A stretch of 64,000 bases of DNA from 79-D21 sp964521575 (GTDB lineage: Bacteria > Synergistota > Synergistia > Synergistales > 79-D21): positions 78,572-142,571 of the forward strand of contig CAZFSR010000006.1 in NCBI GenBank assembly GCA_964521575.1, read 5' to 3'. Both the position numbers and the translations under genes were made by a program. Position 1 is the stretch's first letter. Every line of letters begins with the position of its first letter. The notes below the pieces were generated by a model. It was not told the origin of the DNA. It saw nothing but the letters and a program-made list of their open reading frames with translations, and made no database searches. Below, piece after piece: positions 25,602-33,960 of the stretch.

Positions 25602-26400
25602 GGCTCTTTTCGCGCTGGCTTGGATCCTCTTTTTCTGCGGGACAGCCCGCGCGGCAATCGATGTCGCGGTCACTTCACCGTGGCTTTCGTTGATGACTCG
25701 TTTTATTGGCGGGATACAGGTCCGCGTTCATCCTTTGTCGGGGTGGAACCAGAATGGCAGCATTGTCCGGTTCTCGAATCCCTCGCGCCAATTTCCCGCC
25801 ATTGCCCTTGATGAAGCCGAAGCTCGGGCATACGGAATCCGTGGCCGAACACTGAAAGTCCTCTTTGACTCCGTTCCGGGAGGGACGCCGATTAAGGCCT
25901 CCGCGTTCTGGGATCCCTCCTCTCTTGCTTTCATCGGCCAGCGGCTTCTGGGAGCCCTTTCCGCCATCGACCCGAAAAATTACGCCTATTACCAAAGGAG
26001 GCTAGCGGAGTTCCAGTCACGCACGGATACGACAGTCGGCGTTGGCAGAAAACTGCTACACGGCATCGTCATCCTCGACTTGACGGGAGCATCCGGCAAG
26101 TGGATACGAGCCGCAGCGGAATCTCCGGTTCGGCCTCCCGACCGTGTGCTGGAGCTCTGGAAAGAGGGGAAATCACTCGAAACCCTGGCAATCGCCATAC
26201 AGGAAGCTTCTTCGAAAGGCTGGGTGATCGTCGTCGATCCCTGGACCCCCGCAAAAGTCATCGAGAAGGCGAAAGGAAGTCCTCGCCTAGCTTCGATCCC
26301 GACACCCGTCCTGGAGAAGGAGATGTTGACCATTCTGCATGATCTCTATCTTGCGATCTGGAACGCTTCCGGGAAGCGGGTCAGTCCTCCGAAGCCCTGA
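25579..26400 (+). CDS. Secreted TroA/ZnuA-like substrate-binding protein, orphan
   Basis: The 273-residue product begins with a signal peptide (hydrophobic ARALFALAWILFFCGTARA, cleavage after about residue 24). The rest resembles cluster A-I metal-binding lipoproteins: ALSAIDPKNYAYYQRRLAEF matches the family's DP-x-N-x-x-Y-Y segment, and EASSKGWVIVVDPWTPAKVIEKA matches the later V-x-x-V-F-V-E-P-Q strand. The metal histidines and the His-rich loop of ZnuA are not evident. No cysteine lipobox and no ABC permease or ATPase for metals is near. It follows pyrE with a 23-base overlap, starting at TTG. Function is unknown; loss of metal binding is possible. Confidence 0.65.
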   Translation: MKNRGAARALFALAWILFFCGTARAAIDVAVTSPWLSLMTRFIGGIQVRVHPLSGWNQNGSIVRFSNPSRQFPAIALDEAEARAYGIRGRTLKVLFDSVPGGTPIKASAFWDPSSLAFIGQRLLGALSAIDPKNYAYYQRRLAEFQSRTDTTVGVGRKLLHGIVILDLTGASGKWIRAAAESPVRPPDRVLELWKEGKSLETLAIAIQEASSKGWVIVVDPWTPAKVIEKAKGSPRLASIPTPVLEKEMLTILHDLYLAIWNASGKRVSPPKP

Positions 26401-27388
26401 CATGGAGAACGTCAGCTGCCGTGTAGACCCGTAAGCTACCCCTGACGTTCACTTCCAGCGCGCCGTCAAGGGTGACGTTTTCAGCAATGCCGTAATCGGT
26501 ACCCGCATCCGTAAGAACCCGTACTTCCTTACCGATGGTGCTGCATCGATTCCTGTAAAGGGTCACCAGCTGCTGGACGCCTTTCGGGCCTTCTTCCAGC
26601 AATCGGAGCTGTTCCGAGAAAACCCGGAGAACCTCCGCAAGAATTTCGCCCCGATCCGACTCGGTCCCTCTTAAAATCTTGATGGATGACGGGTTGTCGA
26701 TCCCGGCGGAAAGGAGGTCGCTTTCGTCCATGTTAACGTTCAGGCCGATTCCCGTAATCGCGTAGTGAACACGGTCCGTTTCGCTTGCCGTTTCACTCAG
26801 GATGCCGCAAAGCTTCTTGCCCTTCCACAGGAGATCGTTCGGCCATTTCAAGGAACATCGAACGCGGAACATCCGCTCAAGCGTCATTTGGACGGCAAGC
26901 CCGGCAGCGAGGTTGACCAGCTGGATCTTCATCGGCGGAATCCGCGGCCTTAGCAGAACGGAAGCGTAGATGTTTCCGCCGGTGGGCGATAACCAACTTC
27001 TACCCATGCGTCCCCTTCCCGTTCTTTGCTCTTCCGCGATAACGACCAACCCTCCGCTTGCGCCTTGCCTTGCTGCTTCCTTCGCGATTTCCTGGGTCGA
27101 CTCCACGCTTTCGAAGAACAGGATAGGGTGCCCTAGCGGACAACCTTCAAGCTGATGTTCGATCCATGACGGGCTAAGATCGTAGGTTGGAGGGCTGACG
27201 AACCGATAACCGCGGTTAGGGACCGACTCGATCCCGATCGTCTCCGCACGGAGGCTTTCTATCCCTTTCCAAATCGCTTGTCGGCTGATATTCAGGTTTT
27301 CGACCAGTTCTCCGCTTGAGACCATCTCCGCCGGCATCGAAACAAGCCGCTTCAGGATGGCCAGCTTGGTCGCCGTTGTCTTCTGCAC
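26381..27388 (-). CDS. birA: Biotin operon repressor / biotin-[acetyl-CoA-carboxylase] ligase
   Basis: BirA activates biotin as biotinyl-AMP, attaches it to carrier proteins and represses biotin genes. An N-terminal winged helix (about 1-65; SSGELVENLNISRQAIWKGI) precedes the ligase, which shows STQEIAKEAARQGASGG, the biotinyl-AMP loop GRGRMGRSWLSP, LKWPNDLLWKGKKLCGIL and ITGIGLNVNMDE. Length is 335 from GTG 27388, with GAGGGG upstream. It converges on the TroA-like gene with a 20-base overlap and is divergent from prfB. Confidence 0.94.
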   Translation of the reverse strand: MQKTTATKLAILKRLVSMPAEMVSSGELVENLNISRQAIWKGIESLRAETIGIESVPNRGYRFVSPPTYDLSPSWIEHQLEGCPLGHPILFFESVESTQEIAKEAARQGASGGLVVIAEEQRTGRGRMGRSWLSPTGGNIYASVLLRPRIPPMKIQLVNLAAGLAVQMTLERMFRVRCSLKWPNDLLWKGKKLCGILSETASETDRVHYAITGIGLNVNMDESDLLSAGIDNPSSIKILRGTESDRGEILAEVLRVFSEQLRLLEEGPKGVQQLVTLYRNRCSTIGKEVRVLTDAGTDYGIAENVTLDGALEVNVRGSLRVYTAADVLHVRASED

Positions 27389-27425
27389 AGAATCAACCCC
27401 TCTTCGGTCTGCGGTAACACGATGT

Positions 27426-27431
27426 TATAAT
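27426..27431 (+). promoter_or_regulatory. Possible -10 element for prfB
   Basis: A perfect TATAAT sits 55 bases before the prfB start, but the -35 position 17 bases upstream reads TTCGGT, a poor match. The same bases read TATAAC on the minus strand and could serve birA. Confidence 0.35.
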
Positions 27432-27485
27432 CTTTTTCAATACGCGACAATCACCGAATCCAGGCTTTTCTTGGAGGCAAGGGAC

Positions 27486-28602
27486 ATGGCATTTTTACCG
27501 ATCCGTACCGTTATGGAGGAACTGAACTCGCTTGCACGCGAGTTTCAGGACAGTCTTTGACCCTGCAACCCTGGAGCAACGTTCAAAAGAGTTGACGCAG
27601 CAGACCCTCGTTACGGATTTCTGGTCAAGGCCCAACTCTCAGGAAATCCTGCGCGAACTTTCCCAGATTAATTCAAGGCTTGATCTTTGGAACAGGATGC
27701 GATCCGAGCTCGAAGAACTTGAAACGCTTGCCGAAATCCTCGCGGAAAGCGAGGATCCCGAACTTCTGTCCGAATTTTACGCAAGGGCGGGAGTCCTGAA
27801 AAAATCGATCAAGAACGACCAGATCATCCTCCTCATGGGCGAAGAATACGATGACTCTAACGCCATCCTTTCTATTCATCCGGGGGCAGGTGGCCTTGAT
27901 TCACAGGACTGGGCAGAGATGATTTTCAGGGTTTACCTTCGATGGGCAGAAGCCCACGGCATGGAAACCCGCATCTTCGACCTCCTGCAGGACGATGAAG
28001 CCGGCATCAAGAGCGTAACTTTCATGATCAAGGGCCCCTATGCCTACGGCTTCCTATCGGGTGAGCAAGGGGTTCATCGTTTGGTCAGGATCTCTCCTTT
28101 CGATGCGGCAAAAAGGCGCCACACCAGTTTTGCTTCGGTTGAAGTGGCGCCTGAACTTCCGGAGAGCGTCGAAATTGAGATCCGTTCCGAGGACCTCGAG
28201 CTTCAAACCTGCAGGGCAAGCGGGGCTGGCGGGCAATATGTGAATATGACGGATTCAGCGGTTCGCATCAAGCACCTGCCCACAGGGATCGTCGTGGGTT
28301 GCCAGACCGAGCGCTCCCAGCACATGAACCGGCAGGTTGCGATGCAAGTCCTGCGGGCTCGCCTGTTTGAAAGGGTTCTGAAGGAGCGCCAGGAACAACT
28401 GGATGCCCTGAAAGGCGAGAAGAAGGAAATTGGCTGGGGTAGCCAGATCAGGTCCTATGTCTTGCACCCTTATACCCTTGTGAAAGATCACCGTACGGGC
28501 TGTGAAACGGGAAACGTCCAAGCCGTGCTCAATGGAGAAATCGACGAGTTCCTCATGGCGACGCTCAATCAACGGCGAACCGGCAAAACCAGCCTTTCCT
28601 GA
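27486..28602 (+). CDS. prfB: Peptide chain release factor 2, with programmed +1 frameshift
   Basis: RF2 releases peptides at UGA and UAA. The gene is read in two frames: 27486-27557 (24 codons from ATG, MAFLPIRTVMEELNSL), then +1 past CTT-TGA-C at 27555-27561, then 27559-28602, giving 371 residues. In-frame UGA is met when RF2 is scarce, so the shift autoregulates its level. The second part contains the anticodon tripeptide SPF (VRISPFDAAKRRHTSF) and the catalytic GGQ (SGAGGQYVNMTDSAVR). GGAGG precedes the ATG. The upstream Shine-Dalgarno-like stimulator is weak here (CAGGAC rather than AGGGGG). Confidence 0.96.
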
Positions 28603-28622
28603 CCGGAAGGAGACGATGTGAA

Positions 28623-30431
28623 ATGCTCCTCCGTTTTCTGAAAGCACATTTCCTGGCTTTAACCCTCGTTTTTGCTTTCCCCTTTTTCGCCGAAGCCGTT
28701 GCCTTCATCCCTGAAACTCCGATGATGAAGATCGGCGAAGTCCGACCCGGCATGCGCGGCGAAGCGCATACGGTCGTAAAGGGCCAGGCGGTGGTGACGT
28801 TTCCGGTCACGGTGGTGAGTGTGCTTCCAAGAAAAGGAATTCCGAAACACCTGATTCTCATACGAGCTGAAGGACCCATCATCGAAAAAACCGGTGGAAT
28901 CGCGGCAGGGATGAGCGGAAGTCCCGTCTTCATCAACGGGAAAATAGTGGGGGCCATCGGCTACGGCTGGAATTTCAGTGACCACCGGCTCGGCCTCGTC
29001 ACTCCGCTGGAAGACATGATCGCTGTTTTTGACTGGAAGGATGTCAAGCCGGCCTTCTACAAGCCGCCCCTTCCCGAGCCTTCGACCGTTTCTCCCGACG
29101 TTTCTTCTTCGGATATCTCTTCCGGTGACATCCCTTCAGCGGATGCTGAGCCACTGGTTACGCTCTTTGCGGACGGCATGAGCCAGCGCGCCATTGCGGG
29201 GCTTTCCTCGGCCTTCAACGGGAAAATCCTTGCGATGGGAAGCGGAATGGCGGAGAATCTTCCGCCCGTGGAAACGGTCCGCAAAATGAATCCCGGAGAA
29301 GCCGTCGGCGTGATGCTGGCGTGGGGGGATGTCAGCCTTGGAGCGACGGGGACGCTTACGGCGGTCTCTAAGGATGGCCGATTCCTTGCTTTTGCCCATC
29401 CGTTCATCAACAATGGAGCCGTCGCCTATCCCTTGACGCGCGCCTGGGTCCATGATGTGGTTCCGAGCATCGAGTCTCCTTTCAAGCTCGGGACACCAAT
29501 GAGCATCATTGGAACGGTCACTCAGGACAGACCCCAGGCAATAGGCGGGAAACTCAATGTCTATCCTCCTTCTTTCGATTTCACCGTCAATCTTGACGAT
29601 GTCGACAACAAGAAGAAGATTCGAAAGCGTTTCCATGTCGCCGCGGCCCCGTTCCTCTTATCCAAGCTGGCACCGGATGCCCTGACCGGTCTTTTGGACG
29701 ATCTCTGGGGGCAGGTAGGGGCCGGAACCGCCAGGCTCAACCTGTCCGTCTCCGGGCCCAACCTGGCGGGAGGGTGGAACAGAAATAACCTTTTCTTCTC
29801 TGAAAAGGACCTGACGAAGGAAACATTGAAGGAATTCAAGGAATTGGTCGAGGTCATCGCCCTGAATCCCTTTACGGAAATTGCGCCACTCGGATTCCAG
29901 TTGGATCTCGAAATGACCTCGAATCCCAGGATCCTCCTGATTGAAGACGTGAAAGTTGACAAACGCAAGCTGAAACCTGGCGAGAAATTGAAGGTCGAGG
30001 TCCGGCTGCGCCCGTATAGGAAGGAACCGTTTGTCCGGAGTTTCGAATTGACGGTTCCGAAGGAGTCTTCCGGAAAAAGCACGGTTGTGGTCAGGGGAGG
30101 AGGCATAGAAGAGCCCGGTCAGGATTCCATCACCGAGGGAAAAACGACCATTAGGGACCTTCCCACTCTCTTGAAAGAGCTTTCGGTAAGGGAAACCAAC
30201 AACCAGGTGGTTGTCGAGATCCTATCTCAACGAGGCCCGAAATTTCCGTCTAAAAAAGCTTCCCTAGGGCAAGAAGAAATGGATGCTCCGGAGGACGAAC
30301 CGGAACTCTTGAGTGCCGTTACCGAGAAGAAACTCAAAGAGGGCTCCATGAGAGTCTTCAATACGAATTATTTCGTGGACGGGCTGCAGCGAAGGGATAT
30401 TTCCGTGACGCCAATCGCTGGGGAGGAATAG
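28623..30431 (+). CDS. Secreted SpoIVB-peptidase (S55)-like protein
   Basis: The 602-residue protein starts with a signal peptide (LALTLVFAFPFFAEAVA). Residues 89-130 (KTGGIAAGMSGSPVFINGKI onward) match the serine segment of SpoIVB-type S55 peptidases, with candidate nucleophile S98. Residues 240-262 (GATGTLTAVSKDGRFLAFAH, then PF) match the histidine segment, H259. In SpoIVB the histidine precedes the serine, so here the order is swapped. A Ser/Asp/Pro-rich linker (about 148-176) separates them. The C-terminal 300 residues look beta-rich and have no recognised motif. It sits eight bases before mlaE. Proteolysis is not shown. Confidence 0.75.
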   Translation: MLLRFLKAHFLALTLVFAFPFFAEAVAFIPETPMMKIGEVRPGMRGEAHTVVKGQAVVTFPVTVVSVLPRKGIPKHLILIRAEGPIIEKTGGIAAGMSGSPVFINGKIVGAIGYGWNFSDHRLGLVTPLEDMIAVFDWKDVKPAFYKPPLPEPSTVSPDVSSSDISSGDIPSADAEPLVTLFADGMSQRAIAGLSSAFNGKILAMGSGMAENLPPVETVRKMNPGEAVGVMLAWGDVSLGATGTLTAVSKDGRFLAFAHPFINNGAVAYPLTRAWVHDVVPSIESPFKLGTPMSIIGTVTQDRPQAIGGKLNVYPPSFDFTVNLDDVDNKKKIRKRFHVAAAPFLLSKLAPDALTGLLDDLWGQVGAGTARLNLSVSGPNLAGGWNRNNLFFSEKDLTKETLKEFKELVEVIALNPFTEIAPLGFQLDLEMTSNPRILLIEDVKVDKRKLKPGEKLKVEVRLRPYRKEPFVRSFELTVPKESSGKSTVVVRGGGIEEPGQDSITEGKTTIRDLPTLLKELSVRETNNQVVVEILSQRGPKFPSKKASLGQEEMDAPEDEPELLSAVTEKKLKEGSMRVFNTNYFVDGLQRRDISVTPIAGEE

Positions 30432-30438
30432 ACCCCTT

Positions 30439-31215
30439 ATGGAAGCGGTCCGGTGGGTCGGGAGGATAGCGATACAATTCCTCGAATCGCTCGGTTTTTT
30501 TGCCCTCTTTCTTTTTAAATCCGTCCGCGGGATATTTCGCGGCACGTGGAGCCGAGTGGATTTTTCGAAACAACTGGAACGTGTCGGTGTCAGCTCCATA
30601 CTCGTCGTCTCCATCACGAGCGCTTTCACCGGCATGGTCATGGCTGTCCAGACCATCGACCAATTTGTTCGTTTTGGCGCAACGAACTATATCGGGGGTG
30701 TGATCGGCCTCAGCATGGTCAGGGAAATGTCTCCCGTGCTGACGGGGTTGGTCGTTACTGGTCGTGTCGGCGCGGCAATGGCTGCCGAAATCAGTTCGAT
30801 GAGAATCACCGAGCAGTTGGATGCTCTCCGGGCCTTCGGGTTGGATGACGTAGCCTTTGTGGGTTCTCCGCGCCTTTTCGCCAGCTTGGTCATGTTGCCG
30901 ATTTTAACGATTTATTCCTTCGTTATCGGAATCGGAGGGGGTTATCTTTTCGTTGTCACGCGGGGCATACACGGTTCGGTTTTCCTGAAGTCCCTTGAAG
31001 CCCTTCTCGAACCGTACGATATTTTCGGGGGTCTCTTGAAAGCTGCCGTATTCGGCGTCATCATTTCCACAACTGCATGCGCGGAGGGTTTCAGGGCCGC
31101 TAACGGCGCAATCGGAGTAGGGGAGGCTACCACAAAGGCAGTCGTGTGGAGCAACATGCTGATTTTGACCTTCAACTACATCCTCTCGACGATGCTTTTC
31201 GGAGGCATTCGATGA
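30439..31215 (+). CDS. mlaE: MlaE-family lipid ABC transporter permease
   Basis: MlaE-type permeases move phospholipids between inner and outer membranes, together with an ATPase and an MCE-domain protein. The 258-residue protein has the family's EQLDALRAFGLD motif after AEISSMRITEQ, and about five to six hydrophobic segments, for instance SILVVSITSAFTGMVMAVQ and LFASLVMLPILTIYSFVIG. It overlaps mlaF as ATGA. The directly upstream S55-like secreted protein may be a functional partner. Confidence 0.92.
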   Translation: MEAVRWVGRIAIQFLESLGFFALFLFKSVRGIFRGTWSRVDFSKQLERVGVSSILVVSITSAFTGMVMAVQTIDQFVRFGATNYIGGVIGLSMVREMSPVLTGLVVTGRVGAAMAAEISSMRITEQLDALRAFGLDDVAFVGSPRLFASLVMLPILTIYSFVIGIGGGYLFVVTRGIHGSVFLKSLEALLEPYDIFGGLLKAAVFGVIISTTACAEGFRAANGAIGVGEATTKAVVWSNMLILTFNYILSTMLFGGIR

Positions 31216-31985
31216 ACCGGAGGGTGCTCGAGGCAGAATCCATCGAAAAGACTTTCGGGAACAATGTCGTTCTGCGCGGAATCAACCTTGCCCTTTCGAC
31301 CGGGGAAATCCTTTCCCTCATGGGACCTTCGGGCTGCGGAAAAACAACCGTGCTCCGGATGGTCGTCGGGTTGATCTCTCCCGATAAGGGAAAAATCACC
31401 CTGTTCGGCAAGGATCTCGCAACTTCGGAAGAAGACGATTCGATCGTCGAGCTTAAGAAACGGATCGGAATTGTATTCCAGGGCGGAGCTCTTTTCGATT
31501 CCCTTGACGTTGGCGAGAACGTCGCCTTCCCTCTCCGGTATTGCCTCGGCCTTTCCGATGAAGACCAGATTCACGCCAGAGTGGCTGCGGTATTGGAACG
31601 GGTCGAGTTGCCCGGAACCGAATCCGTGATGCCGGCAGAACTTTCCGGGGGAATGAAGAAACGGATCGCCATCGCTAGAGCCCTTGTCCACGAACCGGAA
31701 ATCCTCCTTCTGGACGAGCCGACAACCGGGCTTGATCCGCAAACCGCCCGTCACATCGACCGACTGGTAGCGGAGATTGGAAGGCGACTGGATATCGGTA
31801 TTCTTGCGGTGACTCACGACCTTGTCACAGCAGTCGGAATTTCCGATACTATCCTGCTGATGGACCAGGGAAGAATTACCTGGAAAGGAACGCCTGACGA
31901 GTGGAAAAAATCGGGAGACGAGAACGTCAAGCGGTTCGCTGACGGGTTGAGACCCGTAAGGGAAGGAAGGACGGTGTGCCCATGA
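31212..31985 (+). CDS. mlaF: MlaF-family ABC transporter ATP-binding protein
   Basis: This is the ATPase of the lipid transporter encoded with mlaE and mlaD. It has Walker A (MGPSGCGKTTVLRM), Q-loop (GIVFQGGALFDSLDVGENVAF, typical of the Mla class), signature LSGGMKKRIAIARAL and Walker B ILLLDEPTTGLDPQ, followed by the H-loop AVTHDLVTA. ATG 31212 gives 257 residues. Its stop overlaps the mlaD ATG. Confidence 0.95.
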   Translation: MNRRVLEAESIEKTFGNNVVLRGINLALSTGEILSLMGPSGCGKTTVLRMVVGLISPDKGKITLFGKDLATSEEDDSIVELKKRIGIVFQGGALFDSLDVGENVAFPLRYCLGLSDEDQIHARVAAVLERVELPGTESVMPAELSGGMKKRIAIARALVHEPEILLLDEPTTGLDPQTARHIDRLVAEIGRRLDIGILAVTHDLVTAVGISDTILLMDQGRITWKGTPDEWKKSGDENVKRFADGLRPVREGRTVCP

Positions 31986-33334
31986 ACCGGGAATTCAAGG
32001 TCGGTCTTGCCGTTTTCCTGGCCCTCATCGCACTGGGGGGGATCGTCTTCATAACGGGTGGGGCCCTGTTCCGGCACGGGGGGAACGTATTCGAGATCCT
32101 CTTTCCCGACGCGATGGGGTTGGAAACCGGCGCTCCTGCCTACGTCTCGGGACTTGAGTCGGGGGCGGTGCGGTCCCTTAAACTTGCCCCGGAAGGAGTC
32201 ATTGTCACTGTGGTTCTAGACCCGACTGTCAAGATACCTAAAGACAGCCGTATTTTGATCGGAACAGGCGGACTCCTTGGGAAACCGCTACTCCGAATCG
32301 AGCGCGGGACGAGCAAGACCTACGTCGCACCGGGCGAGCGCCTCTATGGGGAGATTCCACCCGATTTCGATACCTTGCTTGAGGAATTGAGGGACAACAT
32401 TAAAGTCCTGGGGGCGACATTCGGGCACTTCAACGATCTTTTCGGCGATCCGGAAAGGAAGGAAAGACTCCGAAAGGCACTCGACAATCTACCGGGACTC
32501 ATTGATGACGGTCGTAACGCAATGCGCCGGGTCGGTGATGCCGGAACTGAGATTAGGGAACTTGCCCGTCTCGGCCGCATACAGGTCAAATCCCTTTCCG
32601 AAAGCCTATCCGCCCTTACTCGGGACCTGGATCGCGTCGTCCTCGCAAACGAATCCGACATTCGAAAGTCCATCGCTTCGCTTTCCTCTTTGCTGGAACG
32701 GGTCGACAAGACTTTCGCCCAGTTTGACGAAGATGGACTTGCCGGGAATGATCTCCGGGCGGCGGTCAAGAATCTTTCGAACGCTGCAAAGGGAATCGAG
32801 AAGCTTTCGGCGGCCATGAGCGATTTTTCCGGTGCGCCAGAAGCATCAGAAACGATGAAGGGGCTGAAAAAAACACTTAAGAGCGCGGAACGGATCGTTT
32901 CTGCGATAGAATCGGTCCAGCCTTCCATGGAAGTCGCGATCCAGCATCGAACCCCCGGAGGTTCGGAAGAGAACGGCTGGGCGATGGACCTTTCTCTACT
33001 GATCGGCAAAGCAGACTCTCCGTGGGGCCTTCTGCTCGAGGGACACGAACTCGGGAATGGCAGTTCCCCCACGGCCGCAGCAGCCTATCGTACCGCCTGG
33101 GGCAGGGTATGGGCCGGGCTTGTCCGCGGCGATGTCGGCGCAGGAGTCCTTCTGGACCTCAGGGCCACGGAAATACCCCTTTCCTTATCCGCTGAGTGGT
33201 GGGATGATCAGGGCGGCAGCTGGGCAGCCAGGGGGAAATGGCATGTCAGGCCGCACTGGGGTCTCTTTTACGAAAGGATCGAACCGGGCAGGGACTCGCC
33301 CGACGACGTGGTGGGGATTTTTTATCAGTTTTAA
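31982..33334 (+). CDS. mlaD: MCE-domain (MlaD-family) protein with extra C-terminal beta-rich region
   Basis: MlaD proteins are inner-membrane anchored and form the periplasmic lipid tunnel. One N-terminal membrane segment (about 6-26, VGLAVFLALIALGGIVFI) is followed by a single MCE domain (about 35-115, with MGLETGAPAYVSGLESGAV and PKDSRILIGTGGLLGKPLLR). Residues 120-320 are helical and coiled-coil-like. From about 325 the sequence turns into alternating hydrophobic strands ending in GIFYQF, with an aromatic last residue as in outer-membrane beta proteins. At 450 residues it is much longer than E. coli MlaD (about 180). Confidence 0.88.
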   Translation: MNREFKVGLAVFLALIALGGIVFITGGALFRHGGNVFEILFPDAMGLETGAPAYVSGLESGAVRSLKLAPEGVIVTVVLDPTVKIPKDSRILIGTGGLLGKPLLRIERGTSKTYVAPGERLYGEIPPDFDTLLEELRDNIKVLGATFGHFNDLFGDPERKERLRKALDNLPGLIDDGRNAMRRVGDAGTEIRELARLGRIQVKSLSESLSALTRDLDRVVLANESDIRKSIASLSSLLERVDKTFAQFDEDGLAGNDLRAAVKNLSNAAKGIEKLSAAMSDFSGAPEASETMKGLKKTLKSAERIVSAIESVQPSMEVAIQHRTPGGSEENGWAMDLSLLIGKADSPWGLLLEGHELGNGSSPTAAAAYRTAWGRVWAGLVRGDVGAGVLLDLRATEIPLSLSAEWWDDQGGSWAARGKWHVRPHWGLFYERIEPGRDSPDDVVGIFYQF

Positions 33335-33354
33335 CGGAATGGAAGGCGATCCAA

Positions 33355-33960
33355 TTGTTCATTACCTTTGAAGGAGTCGACGGTTGCGGGAAATCGACGC
33401 AGGCAAGGCTCCTGAGCGAGTTTCTTTCAAGCCGGAATGGCAGCGAAGGCGTGGTTTGGACAAGGGAACCGGGCGGCTGGCCCGGTTCCGCGTGTTTGCG
33501 AGATTTACTTCTTTCAGGGGAGCTTGACCATCCCTGGACGGAGGTGTTTCTCTTCCTTGCGGATCGCTGCGAGCACTCAAAAAGGGTCATCGAGCCGGCT
33601 CTTTCGGCGGGAGCCCATGTGCTGTGCGAGCGTTATGACGATTCGACCCTTGCCTATCAGGTCTGGGGCAGGGGACTTGAACTGGAAAAAGTGGAGCGGG
33701 CGATTTCCCTTGGCGGGTACAGGACACCCGACAAAACTATCCTGCTTGAAGTGTCATTGGAGACGGCCCTGGCGCGTGCATCAAAAAGATCCAGGCCGGA
33801 TCGGTACGAAAAAGAAGGGAAGCCCTTTCTCGAACGCGTCCGCGAAGGGTACCGTTTTCTCCAGTCAAGAAACAGGGACCGTTTTATCGTCATTGACGGC
33901 GAACCCGCACCGGACGAGGTTTTCAGGAAGATCCTGGACACCCTGGAGGAGTATCTTTGA
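33355..33960 (+). CDS. tmk: Thymidylate kinase
   Basis: Tmk phosphorylates dTMP to dTDP. The P-loop FEGVDGCGKSTQARLL, the dTMP-binding CERYDDSTLAYQVWGRG and the LID segment RSRPDRYEKEG are present, and REPGG is conserved. Length is 201. TTG 33355 has GGAAGG eight bases upstream and gives the family N-terminus. It overlaps holB by four bases (TTGA), forming the usual tmk-holB pair. Confidence 0.95.
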   Translation: MFITFEGVDGCGKSTQARLLSEFLSSRNGSEGVVWTREPGGWPGSACLRDLLLSGELDHPWTEVFLFLADRCEHSKRVIEPALSAGAHVLCERYDDSTLAYQVWGRGLELEKVERAISLGGYRTPDKTILLEVSLETALARASKRSRPDRYEKEGKPFLERVREGYRFLQSRNRDRFIVIDGEPAPDEVFRKILDTLEEYL

